A DNA stretch of 64,000 nucleotides from JBEGHD01 sp049334165 (GTDB lineage: Bacteria > Bacteroidota > Bacteroidia > Flavobacteriales_D > Sanyastnellaceae): NCBI GenBank assembly GCA_049334165.1, contig JBEGHD010000006.1. One strand, given 5' to 3'. Position numbers and translations under genes: made by a program. Numbering within the stretch: the first letter of the stretch is position 1; the number at the start of each line of letters is the position of its first letter. Below, in pieces: positions 8,569-18,500 of this stretch. The notes under the pieces were generated by a model, which did not search any database, was not told the DNA's origin, and saw only the letters and a program-made list of their open reading frames with translations.

Positions 8569-11500
8569 ATGTATCGAAAGTTTTACATTGCCCTTTTTCT
8601 AACTGTATTTTCTGTTGGGCTGGGCTTTTCACAGACCAACTCCGGTTCACTTGAAGGAACAGTGACCGATGCCGAAACTGGCGAGCCGCTTCCTTTTGTG
8701 AACGTGATTGTGCTCAAAGGTGGAAGCCAATATAGTGGTGGAAACACTGACTTCGATGGGAAGTATAACATCAAGCCTGTAGATCCCGGAACGTATGACG
8801 TTCAGTTTTCATATGTCGGATATCAGTCCAAAAAAGTTACAGGTGTTAAAGTAAATTCCAATAAAATCACATTCCTCGATGCTAAGCTGAGCGCAGGTGT
8901 TCAGCTCGAAGCGGCAGAGGTGATTGATTTTAATGTACCATTGATCGATAAAGATGGTGGTGCATCGGGTGGAACCGTTACTCGTGAGAGTATCCAAAAA
9001 ATGCCTGGACGTTCTGCTCAGGCAATTGCCACAACCGTTGGTGGTGTGAATACAGCCGGAACGGGTGGTGGAATTTCGATCCGAGGTGCTCGTTCAGATA
9101 ATACCTACTATTATATAGATGGTATCAAGGTTCGTGGTTCAACTAATCTTCCAAAATCGGCAATTGAAGAAATTTCTGTAATCACTGGTGGTGTTCCTGC
9201 CAACTATGGTGATGCAACTGGTGGTATCATTAGTATTACAACGCGTGGTGCGTCTTCTACTTACTTCGGTGGTGTGGAATTCGTTACTTCTGGTTTTAAA
9301 TCTGGTGAGACAGCCTACGGATTAGATCGCTTTGGCTATAACCTTTTTGAAGGTTTCCTCAGTGGTCCAATTGCATTTAAGAAAGATGAAGAAGGAAACA
9401 AAACGGAGCCGCTTCTCGGTTTCTTCGTTTCTGGTAACTACACGAGTGAAGTTGATCCTCGCCCAACTTACGATGGCGTTTGGAGAATTACTGATGAAGC
9501 TAAAGCAGATATTCTCGCCAACCCATTGAGAAGATTCCAGACTCAGGATGGTCAGCAAGGAGCTCTTTACAATACCGACTTCCTACAGGCTGATGCCTTC
9601 GAGCGTGTTCCTACTCGTTTGAATGCCGGTCAAAGAAGCGGTACTATCTCTGGTAAAATTGATGTAACGACCACGCCAACTATCAACCTCACGTTTGGTG
9701 GTTCCGGAGATTTCGGTGTTTCTACTCCTGAGTTTGCGAGCACCCGTTATGACAATATGTTGATGAACTGGGAAAACAACCTTAAGTTGACTAGTCGCGA
9801 CTGGAGGGTGTTTGGTAAGTTTTCTCAGCGTTTCCTCGATGAGGAAAATGAGAATGTAGATGATGACAACCTTCTCAAAAATGTGTATTACACATTGATG
9901 ATTGATTACTCAAAGAACTACCAACGTTTCGAGGATGAAACTCACGGAGACGACTACTTTAAGTACGGTCACGTTGGGTACTTCGACACATACTCTAGAA
10001 ACTCTTTCACTTTTGACCCAGAGCAAAACGCATTTATCCACGATGGTTTCGAGGATACATTGGTGACATATGCACCTTCTCCTTACAATCCGAATTTGGC
10101 TGCAATTAACGAGCAGTACTTCGGACTTTACGACCCAGATCCATACGATCCGGATAATCTCGGGCCTTACTCCAATATTGACCGAGTTCAAAATGGTAAC
10201 GCTCTTAGAAATGGTGATGACCCTTCAGAAATTTATAACCTGTGGACTTACCCAGGTACTCAGGGTAACCGCTACTCTTTGAGCAACAACAGTCAGTTCC
10301 GTGTTACGGCTGCAGGTTCTGCCGATATTGGAGACCACGCTGTTCAAATTGGATTTGAGTATGAGCAACGAAGAGATAACTTCTTCGCAATTTCACCGGT
10401 AGGTCTTTGGACTATTGGTAGACAGTATGTGAACTCTCACATTGCTGAGTTGGATACTTCAAGTATTGCGAACACGTATAACCAAGGTAATTTTGACTAC
10501 ATCGTTTACGATCGTTTGATTGGTGAAGGACAGTTCCAGTTTGATTACAGACTGCGTCAGGAACTTGGACTTGATCCAAACGGAAACGATTTCATCGACT
10601 TTGATGCGATTGATCCAGAAGTTCTTTCACTCGATATGTTTTCTCCAGATGAATTGCTGAACCAGGGTAACAACCTTGTATCTTACTACGGTTATGATGC
10701 ATACGGAGAATTGCAAACAGGAGCTCGTCCTACAATTGACGATTTCTTCAATGAAACGAATGAAAGAGGTGAACTTACTCGTCCGATTGCAGCATACGAA
10801 CCAGTTTATATCGCTGGTTACGCGATGGACAAGTTCTCTTTTGATGATATCATCTTTAACGTAGGTGTGCGTGTTGACCGATTCGATGCTAACCAGCCTG
10901 TGTTAAAAGATCCATACGTAGTTGGGGATGCCATTACTGCAGGTGAAGTAACCAGCGTTGGTGGCCAATCTGTAACACACCCAGGAAATATTGGTGACGA
11001 TTACGTTGTATATGTTGATGATGTTGGTGATCCTTCTTCGATTGTTGGATACAGAACCGGAAACACCTGGTACAATGCCAGCGGTACAATCGTAGATGAC
11101 CCTCTCGTGTCACTTGCTTCTACTAGCGGTCAACCAGCACCACTGTTGAATGGTGACCCGGATGAATTGACAGAAGATGCTTTCGAAGATTACACTCCTC
11201 AGGTAAATGTGATGCCACGTATTGCTTTCTCATTCCCTATTTCTGATGAGGCAGTATTCTTCGCACACTACGACATCCTTACTCAGCGACCTACAAGTAA
11301 CATCCAGTTTAACCCGATCGACTACCTTTTCATTGAGTCGAGAAACGTGTTGATGAATAACCCGGATCTTCGCCCTACGAGAACTGTTGATTACGAGCTT
11401 GGTTTCCAGCAGGTTTTGACAAGAACGTCATCACTTAAAATCTCTGCCTTCTACCGCGATCTGAAAGATATGATTCAGGTGAGAAGCTTTATTGGAGCTT

Positions 11501-12267
11501 ATCCTCGTAACTACAGAACGTTCAGTAACCTGGATTTCGGTACTGTAAAAGGTCTTACAGTTAGCTACGATTTGAGAAGAACAGGAAATGTTTCGATCCG
11601 TGGATCTTACACGCTTCAGTTTGCTGATGGTACTGGATCTACAAACCAAACTGCCCTTCGTCTTATCAACGCGGGTCTTCCAAACTTGAGAAGTACTTTC
11701 CCATTCAACTACGACCAGCGTCACAGAATCAACGCTACTATTGATTACCGCTACGGTGAAGGAAAAGATTACAACGGACCTGTTTGGTTTGGAAAGCAAG
11801 TTTTCGCCAATACTGGTGCGAATATGATTGCGAACCTCGGAAGTGGTACACCTTACACATCATCAGCAACTCCTTTTGCGGTTGATGGAGTACAAGGTTC
11901 GGCTACTACAGAAGGACAAATAAACGGTTCGCGTTTACCATGGCAATTCCAGGTCGATCTTCAGATCGACAGAAACTTCACTCTCCAATTTGGAAAAGAT
12001 GAAGATGGAGAGAAAGCCAAGACTGCTAACCTGAATGTATATCTCTGGATTACAAACTTGTTTAACACAAGAAACATTCTTGACGTGTATCGCTTTACGG
12101 GTGTTGCGGATGATGACGGTTACCTGTCTGCTGCACAATTCCAGCAGTTCATCGAAACTCAAAACTCATCGTCTGCTTACAGAAATTACTACTCTATGTA
12201 CGCAAATGACCCATTCAACTATGGTGCTCCGCGTACGATCCGCTTAGGTGTTAAACTAGACTTTTAA
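8569..12267 (+). CDS. TonB-dependent receptor with N-terminal carboxypeptidase-regulatory domain
   Basis: This 1232-residue outer-membrane receptor has a signal peptide (about residues 1-21), a CarboxypepD-regulatory-like domain (roughly 26-115, starting GSLEGTVTDAETGEPLPFVNV), a plug domain (about 135-230, with ISIRGARSDNTYYYIDG) and a long beta-barrel ending in KLDF, a typical terminal aromatic. Such receptors import ligands using the proton-motive force through TonB, or form part of secretion-associated complexes. The substrate is unknown; there is no SusD partner next to it, which argues against a simple glycan-uptake pair. It is followed by a T9SS cargo and a PorV/PorQ protein with gaps of 41 bases, suggesting one operon. 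Arginine is often encoded by CGT, suggesting high expression. Confidence 0.93.
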   Translation: MYRKFYIALFLTVFSVGLGFSQTNSGSLEGTVTDAETGEPLPFVNVIVLKGGSQYSGGNTDFDGKYNIKPVDPGTYDVQFSYVGYQSKKVTGVKVNSNKITFLDAKLSAGVQLEAAEVIDFNVPLIDKDGGASGGTVTRESIQKMPGRSAQAIATTVGGVNTAGTGGGISIRGARSDNTYYYIDGIKVRGSTNLPKSAIEEISVITGGVPANYGDATGGIISITTRGASSTYFGGVEFVTSGFKSGETAYGLDRFGYNLFEGFLSGPIAFKKDEEGNKTEPLLGFFVSGNYTSEVDPRPTYDGVWRITDEAKADILANPLRRFQTQDGQQGALYNTDFLQADAFERVPTRLNAGQRSGTISGKIDVTTTPTINLTFGGSGDFGVSTPEFASTRYDNMLMNWENNLKLTSRDWRVFGKFSQRFLDEENENVDDDNLLKNVYYTLMIDYSKNYQRFEDETHGDDYFKYGHVGYFDTYSRNSFTFDPEQNAFIHDGFEDTLVTYAPSPYNPNLAAINEQYFGLYDPDPYDPDNLGPYSNIDRVQNGNALRNGDDPSEIYNLWTYPGTQGNRYSLSNNSQFRVTAAGSADIGDHAVQIGFEYEQRRDNFFAISPVGLWTIGRQYVNSHIAELDTSSIANTYNQGNFDYIVYDRLIGEGQFQFDYRLRQELGLDPNGNDFIDFDAIDPEVLSLDMFSPDELLNQGNNLVSYYGYDAYGELQTGARPTIDDFFNETNERGELTRPIAAYEPVYIAGYAMDKFSFDDIIFNVGVRVDRFDANQPVLKDPYVVGDAITAGEVTSVGGQSVTHPGNIGDDYVVYVDDVGDPSSIVGYRTGNTWYNASGTIVDDPLVSLASTSGQPAPLLNGDPDELTEDAFEDYTPQVNVMPRIAFSFPISDEAVFFAHYDILTQRPTSNIQFNPIDYLFIESRNVLMNNPDLRPTRTVDYELGFQQVLTRTSSLKISAFYRDLKDMIQVRSFIGAYPRNYRTFSNLDFGTVKGLTVSYDLRRTGNVSIRGSYTLQFADGTGSTNQTALRLINAGLPNLRSTFPFNYDQRHRINATIDYRYGEGKDYNGPVWFGKQVFANTGANMIANLGSGTPYTSSATPFAVDGVQGSATTEGQINGSRLPWQFQVDLQIDRNFTLQFGKDEDGEKAKTANLNVYLWITNLFNTRNILDVYRFTGVADDDGYLSAAQFQQFIETQNSSSAYRNYYSMYANDPFNYGAPRTIRLGVKLDF

Positions 12268-12308
12268 GAATTTGCAGATCGAATCTGTCCCAAAAACAAC
12301 AAAGTATT

Positions 12309-15300
12309 ATGACAGCTTTAAATAGAATTATGCTAGTAGTGGGAGGCCTCCTTTTTGCAGGCAGTTCTTCCTATGCATACAAATACGAACACAAGGGAGG
12401 TGATGGTTCATCAGAAAATCAGCAAGTGAACCAAACTCGTGCGGCTGGATGTGCTCCAGCTGAAGCTTCGAGATTCCTGGAGTTTAATAATGTGCGAGCA
12501 TTCATCGAACAAGGTGGATCAATGTGGCAGGACCGCTCTACAGGTCGTGCTTCTTACGAGGTTCCACGAGGAGAAGGAATTCACAGTATTTATGCTGGAG
12601 CTTTATGGATGGGTGGATACTCGCCTGACCAGCAGCTGAAGCTGGCCGCTGTTACATTTAGAACTAGCGGTAACGATTTTTGGCCGGGGCCGCTCACAGC
12701 GAACACCGCTGAAATTGATGCTGAAACTTGTACTGCTTATGACGAGTTCTATCCAACAACTCGTCAAATGGCTGAGCAGCACCGCCAGTATTACGATTGC
12801 CTCAATGATCCTGAATGTGACCTGGAATCTCAGGGACTAGCCGGCTATGTGCAGCCTTCTATTTTTGACGAATGGCCAGCTCACGGTGACACAGATGTCG
12901 GACAGGATTACTACCTGGCACCATTCTATGACTATAATGAAGATGGATTCTACAATCCTACTGATGGTGACTATCCGTATTATGACTTGTTCTCAGAAAT
13001 TGACTGTGCAAATAGAAGAAGAGAAGATGTAGTACCTCTTTTTGGTGACAGAAACTACTACTGGATTTTCAATGATAAAGGTAACATCCACACCGAGTCT
13101 CAGGGACAACCTATCGGTATGGAGATACGTGCCCAGGCTTTTGCTTTTGCAACTAACGATGAGATCAACAACATGACGTTTTACAACTATGTTGTGATCA
13201 ACCAGGGTACTCAAACATTGAACGATACTTATTTCTGTCAGTGGGTTGACCCTGACGTTGGAGGTAGTGAAGATGATTTCGTTGGGTGTGATGTTCAGCG
13301 TGGACTTGGATTTGCCTACAATGGTGACAACGATGATGGACCATCCGATCAGCAAACTTACTCAGGAACTCCTCCTGCGGTTGGTGTCGATTTCTTTGAA
13401 GGACCTTACCAGGATGAAGATGGTGTAGATAACCCACTCATTGAAAATTATCAGGTAGCCATTGAAGAAGATGGTATTCCTTACAATGGTATTGGTATTG
13501 GATACGGTGATTCTATCGTAGATAATGAGCGTTTCGGTATGAGAAAGTTCGTTTACTACAATATTGGTGGTAACCCCGTAAACGGTGACCCATCAACTGC
13601 ACTGCACCACTACAACTACATGACAGGGCGTTGGAAGAATAACGATGTTATGACTTACGGTGGAGATGGAACTAGTGGATCAATTAGAGCTGATTACATG
13701 TTCCCTGGAGACACAGATGAAATTGGATGGGGAACAGGTGGAAACCCACAAGATCCCTGGTCAGAAGAAAGTGAAGGAAATCCTCCTGGAGATAGAAGAT
13801 TTTTGCAGTCTGCAGGTCCTTTTACTCTTGAACCAGGTGACTACAATAACATTACAGTTGGTGTGGTTTGGGCTAAAGCTAACAGTGGTTCGAACACTGC
13901 TTCAGTAGACCTCCTTAAAGCTGCTGATGACAAAGCTCAGGCACTTTTTGATAACTGCTTCGACCTTATTTCTGGACCAGATGCTCCAGATGTTCAGATC
14001 CAGGAAATGGAAAATGAACTGGTGCTTTACATCAGCAATGAAAACCCAGTGTCGAATAACTACCGCGAGAACTACGTTCAGTTCGACCCAAGTATTAGCC
14101 CGATCGATTCTGAAGGTGAACCTTTGACAGAACTTGAGAGATCATATACTTTCCAGGGATACAAAGTTTATCAGGTGGCAGACGAAAATGTTACTGCTGA
14201 CGAGCTTGGAGACAATTCAAGAGCACGTCTTATTTATCAGGTAGATAAAGAGGACATGGTCGGAGATCTCGTGAACTACACGTTTGATCCAGATATTAAT
14301 GCTGCTGTGCCTCAGTTGATGGTAGATGCTAACAACGAAGGTATTCAACACTCTTTCAGAGTTACTACAGACCAGTTCTCACAAGGAAGTTCTGGGCTCG
14401 TGAACCACACTGCTTATCACTTTATTGTGATGGCCTATGGTGCCAACCAGTATGAAGAATTCATGCCCGATCAAAATACCGGTCAGGATACAGAATACCT
14501 GGAATCCAGAAAGGCTGCTGTGGGTGGAATCCGGGTTTACACTGGAATACCACACAAAGTGAGCCCGGAAGCTGGTGGAACAGTTTTAAACTCAGGCTAC
14601 GGTGATGGTGTTCGTCTTACGCAAATCGAAGGAACAGGTAACGGCAGAAACGTTCTCAACATTGACTTTGCAATGGAAGAGAGAATACTCGAAGAGAACA
14701 GAACAGAAACTGTTGAGTATATGGGTAATGGTGGCCCGGTTAATGTTTTCGTTGCCGACCCTGTTAGATTGATTTCTGCGGATTTCGAATTGAGACTTGC
14801 TCCTAATAACGCAGACCTTGAGTCAGACACTGTTTTCTGGGAACTGGATAACCTGACTCAGAAGCAAGCCACACCGGATGACACATCAGAATGGAGGTTT
14901 GAGTCGACACAGAGTATCCATGTCCTCAACGAAGAACTTATTCTTGACTGGGGATTGAGTGTAACATGGAAACAATACACAATGGAGTATACTCCAAGCG
15001 ATGCACTTGAGCCATTGTCAAATGACATTCTTGTGCCACTTGAATCATCTGTTCTCGTTGCAGACCCTAATAATGTTTGGTACAATGGTATTCCTGATCA
15101 GGATGGTTTGACTCCTTTGAACTGGATTCGCTCAGGAACACTTGAAAGTGAGAGTACAGCTCCACCAGAGGAAGCCGCTTTTGATGATAGATCTGGAATC
15201 TTGAGAGATCCAGATGAATTGTATGAAAATATTCTTGGAGGAACCTGGGGGCCTTATGCTCTTGCGGCAGCCTCTGTGGACGGTCAAAACTTCACACTGA

Positions 15301-16445
15301 ATATGGCGCCTACAATGCCGAACATTGCGGGTACACAATTCACAGATGGGTTTAGAATTCTGAATAACGTGAATGTTGTTATGACTCCAGATAAATCAAA
15401 GTGGACGAGATGTCCAGTACTGGAGATGCAAGTAGATGAAGACTTGATGCAGGATGTTCTTGGTGACGGTGAAGGTCGCAAAATGGGTCTTCGTAGACAC
15501 CCTTCTGTTGACAAGAATGGTTTGACAGTGGCTGAGGGTGGTAATGCATCTGAAGCTAATCTCACTGGAGATATCGGAATGGGATGGTTCCCGGGTTATG
15601 CAGTAGACCTGAACACAGGTGAAAGATTGAACATGGCTTTCGGTGAGGACTCATGGTACGGAAGTGAGAACGGACGTGACATGTTGTGGAACCCTACTTC
15701 ACGACTTGGAAGCCAACTCGGTGAAATCTACGCTGGTGGACAGCACTGGATCTACGTCTACCGCAACATGGCGGATTATAAAGACAATGATGGCAAAATG
15801 CCAGAGTATGATCAGGGTGCTTATCTATATGAAAACCTTGAAGAAGACGGTGGAATTCTTGCACTTAGAAATGTGTGGGAGTCTTGTACTTGGGTTGGTT
15901 CATCACTTCTTGCTGAAGATGCAGAATTGCTTGCTCCTGAGGATGGACTTATTCCAAGCGAAGTACTCGTGAGATTGAGAGTAGCGGTTCCTTACAGAAA
16001 GTATTCTCCTACTCAGTTGGATGAGGAAGACCTGACTGGTGCTGAGAATTTCTGGAATCCGCTCTACACATTCAATACGAGAAATGAGGCTCCGCAGCTA
16101 CAAAGCTCGGCCACACTAGAGAACGAAGTATTAGACTGCATCAACGTTGTGCCAAATCCATATTACGCTTTCTCAGCTTACGAGAACAACCGTTTGGACA
16201 ACCGTGTGAAGATTGTGAATCTACCAGAAGAATGTACAGTCTCGATATTTACAGTAGGTGGTACGCTGGTACGTCAGTACAAGAAAGCTGACCCTCTAAC
16301 ATACATTGAATGGGACTTGAAAAACCACAGAAATATTCCGATTGCATCGGGTGTATATATCATTCACGTGGAAGTTCCGGATGTTGGAGAAGCTGTATTG
16401 AAATGGTTCGGTGCAATGCGCCCAGTCGATCTCGAAAACTTCTAA
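12309..16445 (+). CDS. large T9SS cargo protein of unknown function
   Basis: A 1378-residue secreted protein with a signal peptide ending near residue 23. The body is acidic and carries Asp/Asn-rich loops such as DYNEDGFYNPTDGDYP that look like calcium-binding segments. The last hundred residues (about 1279-1378) begin NVVPNPYYAF, include a VSIFTVGGTLVR strand and end with GVYIIHVEV; this is a type-A T9SS sorting-domain pattern with a C-terminal extension (MRPVDLENF). No catalytic domain is recognised. It lies between a TonB receptor and a PorV/PorQ protein, an arrangement I believe recurs in Bacteroidota. It may be a surface-anchored or released structural protein; that role is inference. 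The cargo assignment is good, the function is unknown. Confidence 0.85.
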   Translation: MTALNRIMLVVGGLLFAGSSSYAYKYEHKGGDGSSENQQVNQTRAAGCAPAEASRFLEFNNVRAFIEQGGSMWQDRSTGRASYEVPRGEGIHSIYAGALWMGGYSPDQQLKLAAVTFRTSGNDFWPGPLTANTAEIDAETCTAYDEFYPTTRQMAEQHRQYYDCLNDPECDLESQGLAGYVQPSIFDEWPAHGDTDVGQDYYLAPFYDYNEDGFYNPTDGDYPYYDLFSEIDCANRRREDVVPLFGDRNYYWIFNDKGNIHTESQGQPIGMEIRAQAFAFATNDEINNMTFYNYVVINQGTQTLNDTYFCQWVDPDVGGSEDDFVGCDVQRGLGFAYNGDNDDGPSDQQTYSGTPPAVGVDFFEGPYQDEDGVDNPLIENYQVAIEEDGIPYNGIGIGYGDSIVDNERFGMRKFVYYNIGGNPVNGDPSTALHHYNYMTGRWKNNDVMTYGGDGTSGSIRADYMFPGDTDEIGWGTGGNPQDPWSEESEGNPPGDRRFLQSAGPFTLEPGDYNNITVGVVWAKANSGSNTASVDLLKAADDKAQALFDNCFDLISGPDAPDVQIQEMENELVLYISNENPVSNNYRENYVQFDPSISPIDSEGEPLTELERSYTFQGYKVYQVADENVTADELGDNSRARLIYQVDKEDMVGDLVNYTFDPDINAAVPQLMVDANNEGIQHSFRVTTDQFSQGSSGLVNHTAYHFIVMAYGANQYEEFMPDQNTGQDTEYLESRKAAVGGIRVYTGIPHKVSPEAGGTVLNSGYGDGVRLTQIEGTGNGRNVLNIDFAMEERILEENRTETVEYMGNGGPVNVFVADPVRLISADFELRLAPNNADLESDTVFWELDNLTQKQATPDDTSEWRFESTQSIHVLNEELILDWGLSVTWKQYTMEYTPSDALEPLSNDILVPLESSVLVADPNNVWYNGIPDQDGLTPLNWIRSGTLESESTAPPEEAAFDDRSGILRDPDELYENILGGTWGPYALAAASVDGQNFTLNMAPTMPNIAGTQFTDGFRILNNVNVVMTPDKSKWTRCPVLEMQVDEDLMQDVLGDGEGRKMGLRRHPSVDKNGLTVAEGGNASEANLTGDIGMGWFPGYAVDLNTGERLNMAFGEDSWYGSENGRDMLWNPTSRLGSQLGEIYAGGQHWIYVYRNMADYKDNDGKMPEYDQGAYLYENLEEDGGILALRNVWESCTWVGSSLLAEDAELLAPEDGLIPSEVLVRLRVAVPYRKYSPTQLDEEDLTGAENFWNPLYTFNTRNEAPQLQSSATLENEVLDCINVVPNPYYAFSAYENNRLDNRVKIVNLPEECTVSIFTVGGTLVRQYKKADPLTYIEWDLKNHRNIPIASGVYIIHVEVPDVGEAVLKWFGAMRPVDLENF

Positions 16446-16486
16446 ACCAGTCACTGACTAGAATCAATTATTGAAAGAGAATTATT

Positions 16487-17533
16487 ATGAAATTACGTTC
16501 ATCAATTCAACTTTGCTTTCTGACACTTCTTTTGAGTGTTAGTACGGCCATTCAAGCGGGAAACCCAGACCGTGCAGGTTCGTCCGGTGCTCAGCAGTTG
16601 CTGATCAACCCCTGGGCCAGAAGTTCAGGCCTTTCCAATGCGAACATGGCCACGATTACTGGAATTGAGTCTTCTCACTTGAATATTGCCGGATTGGCAT
16701 TCCTCGAGAAAACAGAGTTGCTATTCACAAACTCACAATACCTGGTAGGTTCCGATATCCAAATCAATAGTTTTGGTTTGGGTCAGAGAGTCGGGGAGTC
16801 TAGTGTTTTGGGATTAACAGTTTCAAACATGGGCTTCGGTGACATCATGATCACTACTGAGGATCTACCCGAAGGCGGGATTGGTACTTTCGCACCGGCA
16901 AATACTATTATCGGTCTCTCTTACGCCAAAGAGTTCTCCAACAGTATTTACGGTGGAATTACCGTGAAGATGTTGTCCGAGTCCATCTCCAACGTTAGAG
17001 CTCAAGGTGTTGCTTTTGATGCAGGTATCCAGTACGTAACTGGTGAACAGGATCAGGTACACTTTGGTATCGCTCTCAAAAACGTAGGTCCATCTATGAG
17101 CTACTCTGGTGATGGTTTGGCTGTCACAGGAGAAATCAACAACGGAAGCGTTTTGACAGTGGAACAAAGGTCAGCGCTTTACGAGCTGCCTTCACTTGTA
17201 AACATTGGGTTTGGATATGATTTCAACCTGGATGAGAAAAATCGCATTACTGCGACAGGGATGTTTACTTCGAATTCGTTTACGCGAGATCAGTTCGCTA
17301 TTGGAGCAGAGTACTCGTTTAACGATATCTTCATTGCCAGAGCTGGTTACCAGTGGGAGGATGAATTGACAGACGAAGAAGCAAGAATGACTGTGTTCAC
17401 TGGTCCATCTGCCGGATTCACAGCACAGTTTCCAGCCGGTGAAAACGAAACGATTATTGGAATCGATTACTCATACCAAACGACATTCTTGTTCAGCGGT
17501 GTTCATAACATAGGACTGCACATCGACTTGTAA
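16487..17533 (+). CDS. PorV/PorQ-family outer-membrane beta-barrel protein
   Basis: The 348-residue protein has a signal peptide (MKLRSSIQLCFLTLLLSV, cleavage after IQA) and a FadL-like barrel with the PorV-family opening in which NPWARSSGLSNANMATITG precedes an NIAGLAFLEKTELLF segment. PorV is the T9SS shuttle that moves cargo from the translocon to the attachment complex; PorQ-family paralogues are less understood. A separate and better PorV candidate lies at 51110-52348, so this copy is a paralogue, probably serving the adjacent cargo. It ends the three-gene unit; its last codons contain the -33 box of a promoter for greA and a terminator hairpin follows 31 bases later. Confidence 0.85.
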   Translation: MKLRSSIQLCFLTLLLSVSTAIQAGNPDRAGSSGAQQLLINPWARSSGLSNANMATITGIESSHLNIAGLAFLEKTELLFTNSQYLVGSDIQINSFGLGQRVGESSVLGLTVSNMGFGDIMITTEDLPEGGIGTFAPANTIIGLSYAKEFSNSIYGGITVKMLSESISNVRAQGVAFDAGIQYVTGEQDQVHFGIALKNVGPSMSYSGDGLAVTGEINNGSVLTVEQRSALYELPSLVNIGFGYDFNLDEKNRITATGMFTSNSFTRDQFAIGAEYSFNDIFIARAGYQWEDELTDEEARMTVFTGPSAGFTAQFPAGENETIIGIDYSYQTTFLFSGVHNIGLHIDL

Positions 17534-17557
17534 AAGATCTACTTTTTACTAAATTTG
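17528..17557 (+). promoter_or_regulatory. consensus Bacteroidota promoter ahead of greA
   Basis: TTG at 17528-17530 is followed by exactly 19 bases and then TAAATTTG at 17550-17557, a full match to TTG-N19-TAnnTTTG. Transcription would begin near 17561-17565, at the foot of the hairpin that starts at 17565. The -33 box overlaps the last codon and stop of the PorV/PorQ gene. Confidence 0.65.
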
Positions 17558-17564
17558 TTTAAGG

Positions 17565-17602
17565 AACGAGAAAGCCCTTCATGCGAGGGTTTTCTCGTTT
17601 TT
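17565..17602 (+). terminator. Rho-independent terminator / possible greA leader attenuator
   Basis: AACGAGAAAGCCCT (17565-17578) pairs with AGGGTTTTCTCGTT (17586-17599) with one G-T opposition and a seven-base loop, and the T-run extends to 17602. It can end the transcript of the receptor-cargo-PorV/Q unit. Because a consensus promoter lies immediately upstream, it may also terminate short transcripts in the greA leader. Confidence 0.8.
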
Positions 17603-17634
17603 ATGTCTATGTGTCTAATATCAATCGAAACGTT

Positions 17635-18111
17635 ATGTCACAGCAAGTAGCTTACTACACAGAAGAAGGACTTAAGAAGCTCAAGGATGAGCTCAACCAT
17701 ATGAAGAGCGTAGAGCGCCCGAAAATTTCGCAGCAAATAGCTGAGGCACGAGATAAGGGCGATCTATCCGAAAATGCCGAGTATGACGCTGCCAAGGAGG
17801 CTCAGGGGATACTAGAGGCCAAAATATCCAAACTGGAAGGCGTGATAGCCAATGCGCGGATTGTAGACGAATCTCAAATTGATGATTCAAAAGTTTACAT
17901 TCTTTGTACTGTGAAGATCAAGAATCTGAACAATAACTCAGTAATGACTTATAAGCTTGTTGCTGAGAACGAAGCAAACCTTGCAGAGAAAAAAATCTCG
18001 ATAGATTCGCCAATTGGAAAAGGGTTAGTAGGTAAAGAGGTTGGCGACATTGCAGAAGTTGAAATTCCTGCAGGGACTGTGAAATTTGAAATACTGGAAA
18101 TCACGAGATAA
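17635..18111 (+). CDS. greA: transcription elongation factor GreA
   Basis: GreA rescues backtracked RNA polymerase by stimulating cleavage of the nascent RNA. The protein has 158 residues, the family norm: an N-terminal coiled coil with the acidic tip ARDKGDLSENAEYDAAKEAQ and a C-terminal FKBP-like domain with SPIGKGLVGK. The start MSQQVAYYTEEGL was chosen because the longer frame would begin within the terminator hairpin. Its stop overlaps the start of the HIT gene by one base (TAATG), so the two form an operon. The leader from the predicted start point is about 70 bases and contains the hairpin. Confidence 0.96.
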   Translation: MSQQVAYYTEEGLKKLKDELNHMKSVERPKISQQIAEARDKGDLSENAEYDAAKEAQGILEAKISKLEGVIANARIVDESQIDDSKVYILCTVKIKNLNNNSVMTYKLVAENEANLAEKKISIDSPIGKGLVGKEVGDIAEVEIPAGTVKFEILEITR

Positions 18112-18500
18112 TGGCGTCACTTTTCACCAAAATAATCAATGGGGACATCCCGGCACACAAAATCGCTGAAGATGAGAAATTCCTCGCCTTTCTGGATATT
18201 TCACCTCTTGCCAAAGGACACACCCTCGTTATTCCAAAAAAAGAGGTCAATTATTTTTTCGACTTAGACAATGATCTCCTGTCTGGGATCAACATCTTTG
18301 CTAAAAAGGTGGCGGCAAAAATAGAGAAAGCAATACCGTGCAAGCGTATTGGCGTTGCCATTATTGGACTGGAGGTGCCTCATGCACACGTTCACCTCAT
18401 TCCTCTTCAAAGCGTAGGTGACATCAACTTTCAGCGTGAAAAAATGAATCTTTCAGACGAAGAGCTCGCAGAAATTGCTGAGAAAATTCGAACGGCTTAG
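18111..18500 (+). CDS. HIT-family protein (histidine-triad nucleotide hydrolase)
   Basis: A 129-residue cytoplasmic protein with the complete histidine-triad signature HAHVHLIPL at the expected place near the C-terminus and the N-terminal ALLFDI-like segment FLAFLDISPLAKGHTLVIPK. HIT proteins of the Hint branch cleave adenosine phosphoramidates or aminoacyl-AMP; the exact substrate cannot be told. It is translationally coupled to greA by a one-base overlap, a pairing I believe to be common in Bacteroidota. Its stop codon overlaps the stop of the convergent BNR-repeat gene. Confidence 0.93.
   Translation: MASLFTKIINGDIPAHKIAEDEKFLAFLDISPLAKGHTLVIPKKEVNYFFDLDNDLLSGINIFAKKVAAKIEKAIPCKRIGVAIIGLEVPHAHVHLIPLQSVGDINFQREKMNLSDEELAEIAEKIRTA

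Noticed and set aside
9910..10191. Minus-strand frames inside the TonB receptor and other large genes
   Set aside because: They are antisense frames opened by the codon bias of the real gene, with low-complexity Val/Ile-rich translations.
17581..17634. Longer GreA starting at 17581
   Set aside because: The start lies inside the terminator hairpin loop and the extra residues do not fit the family.
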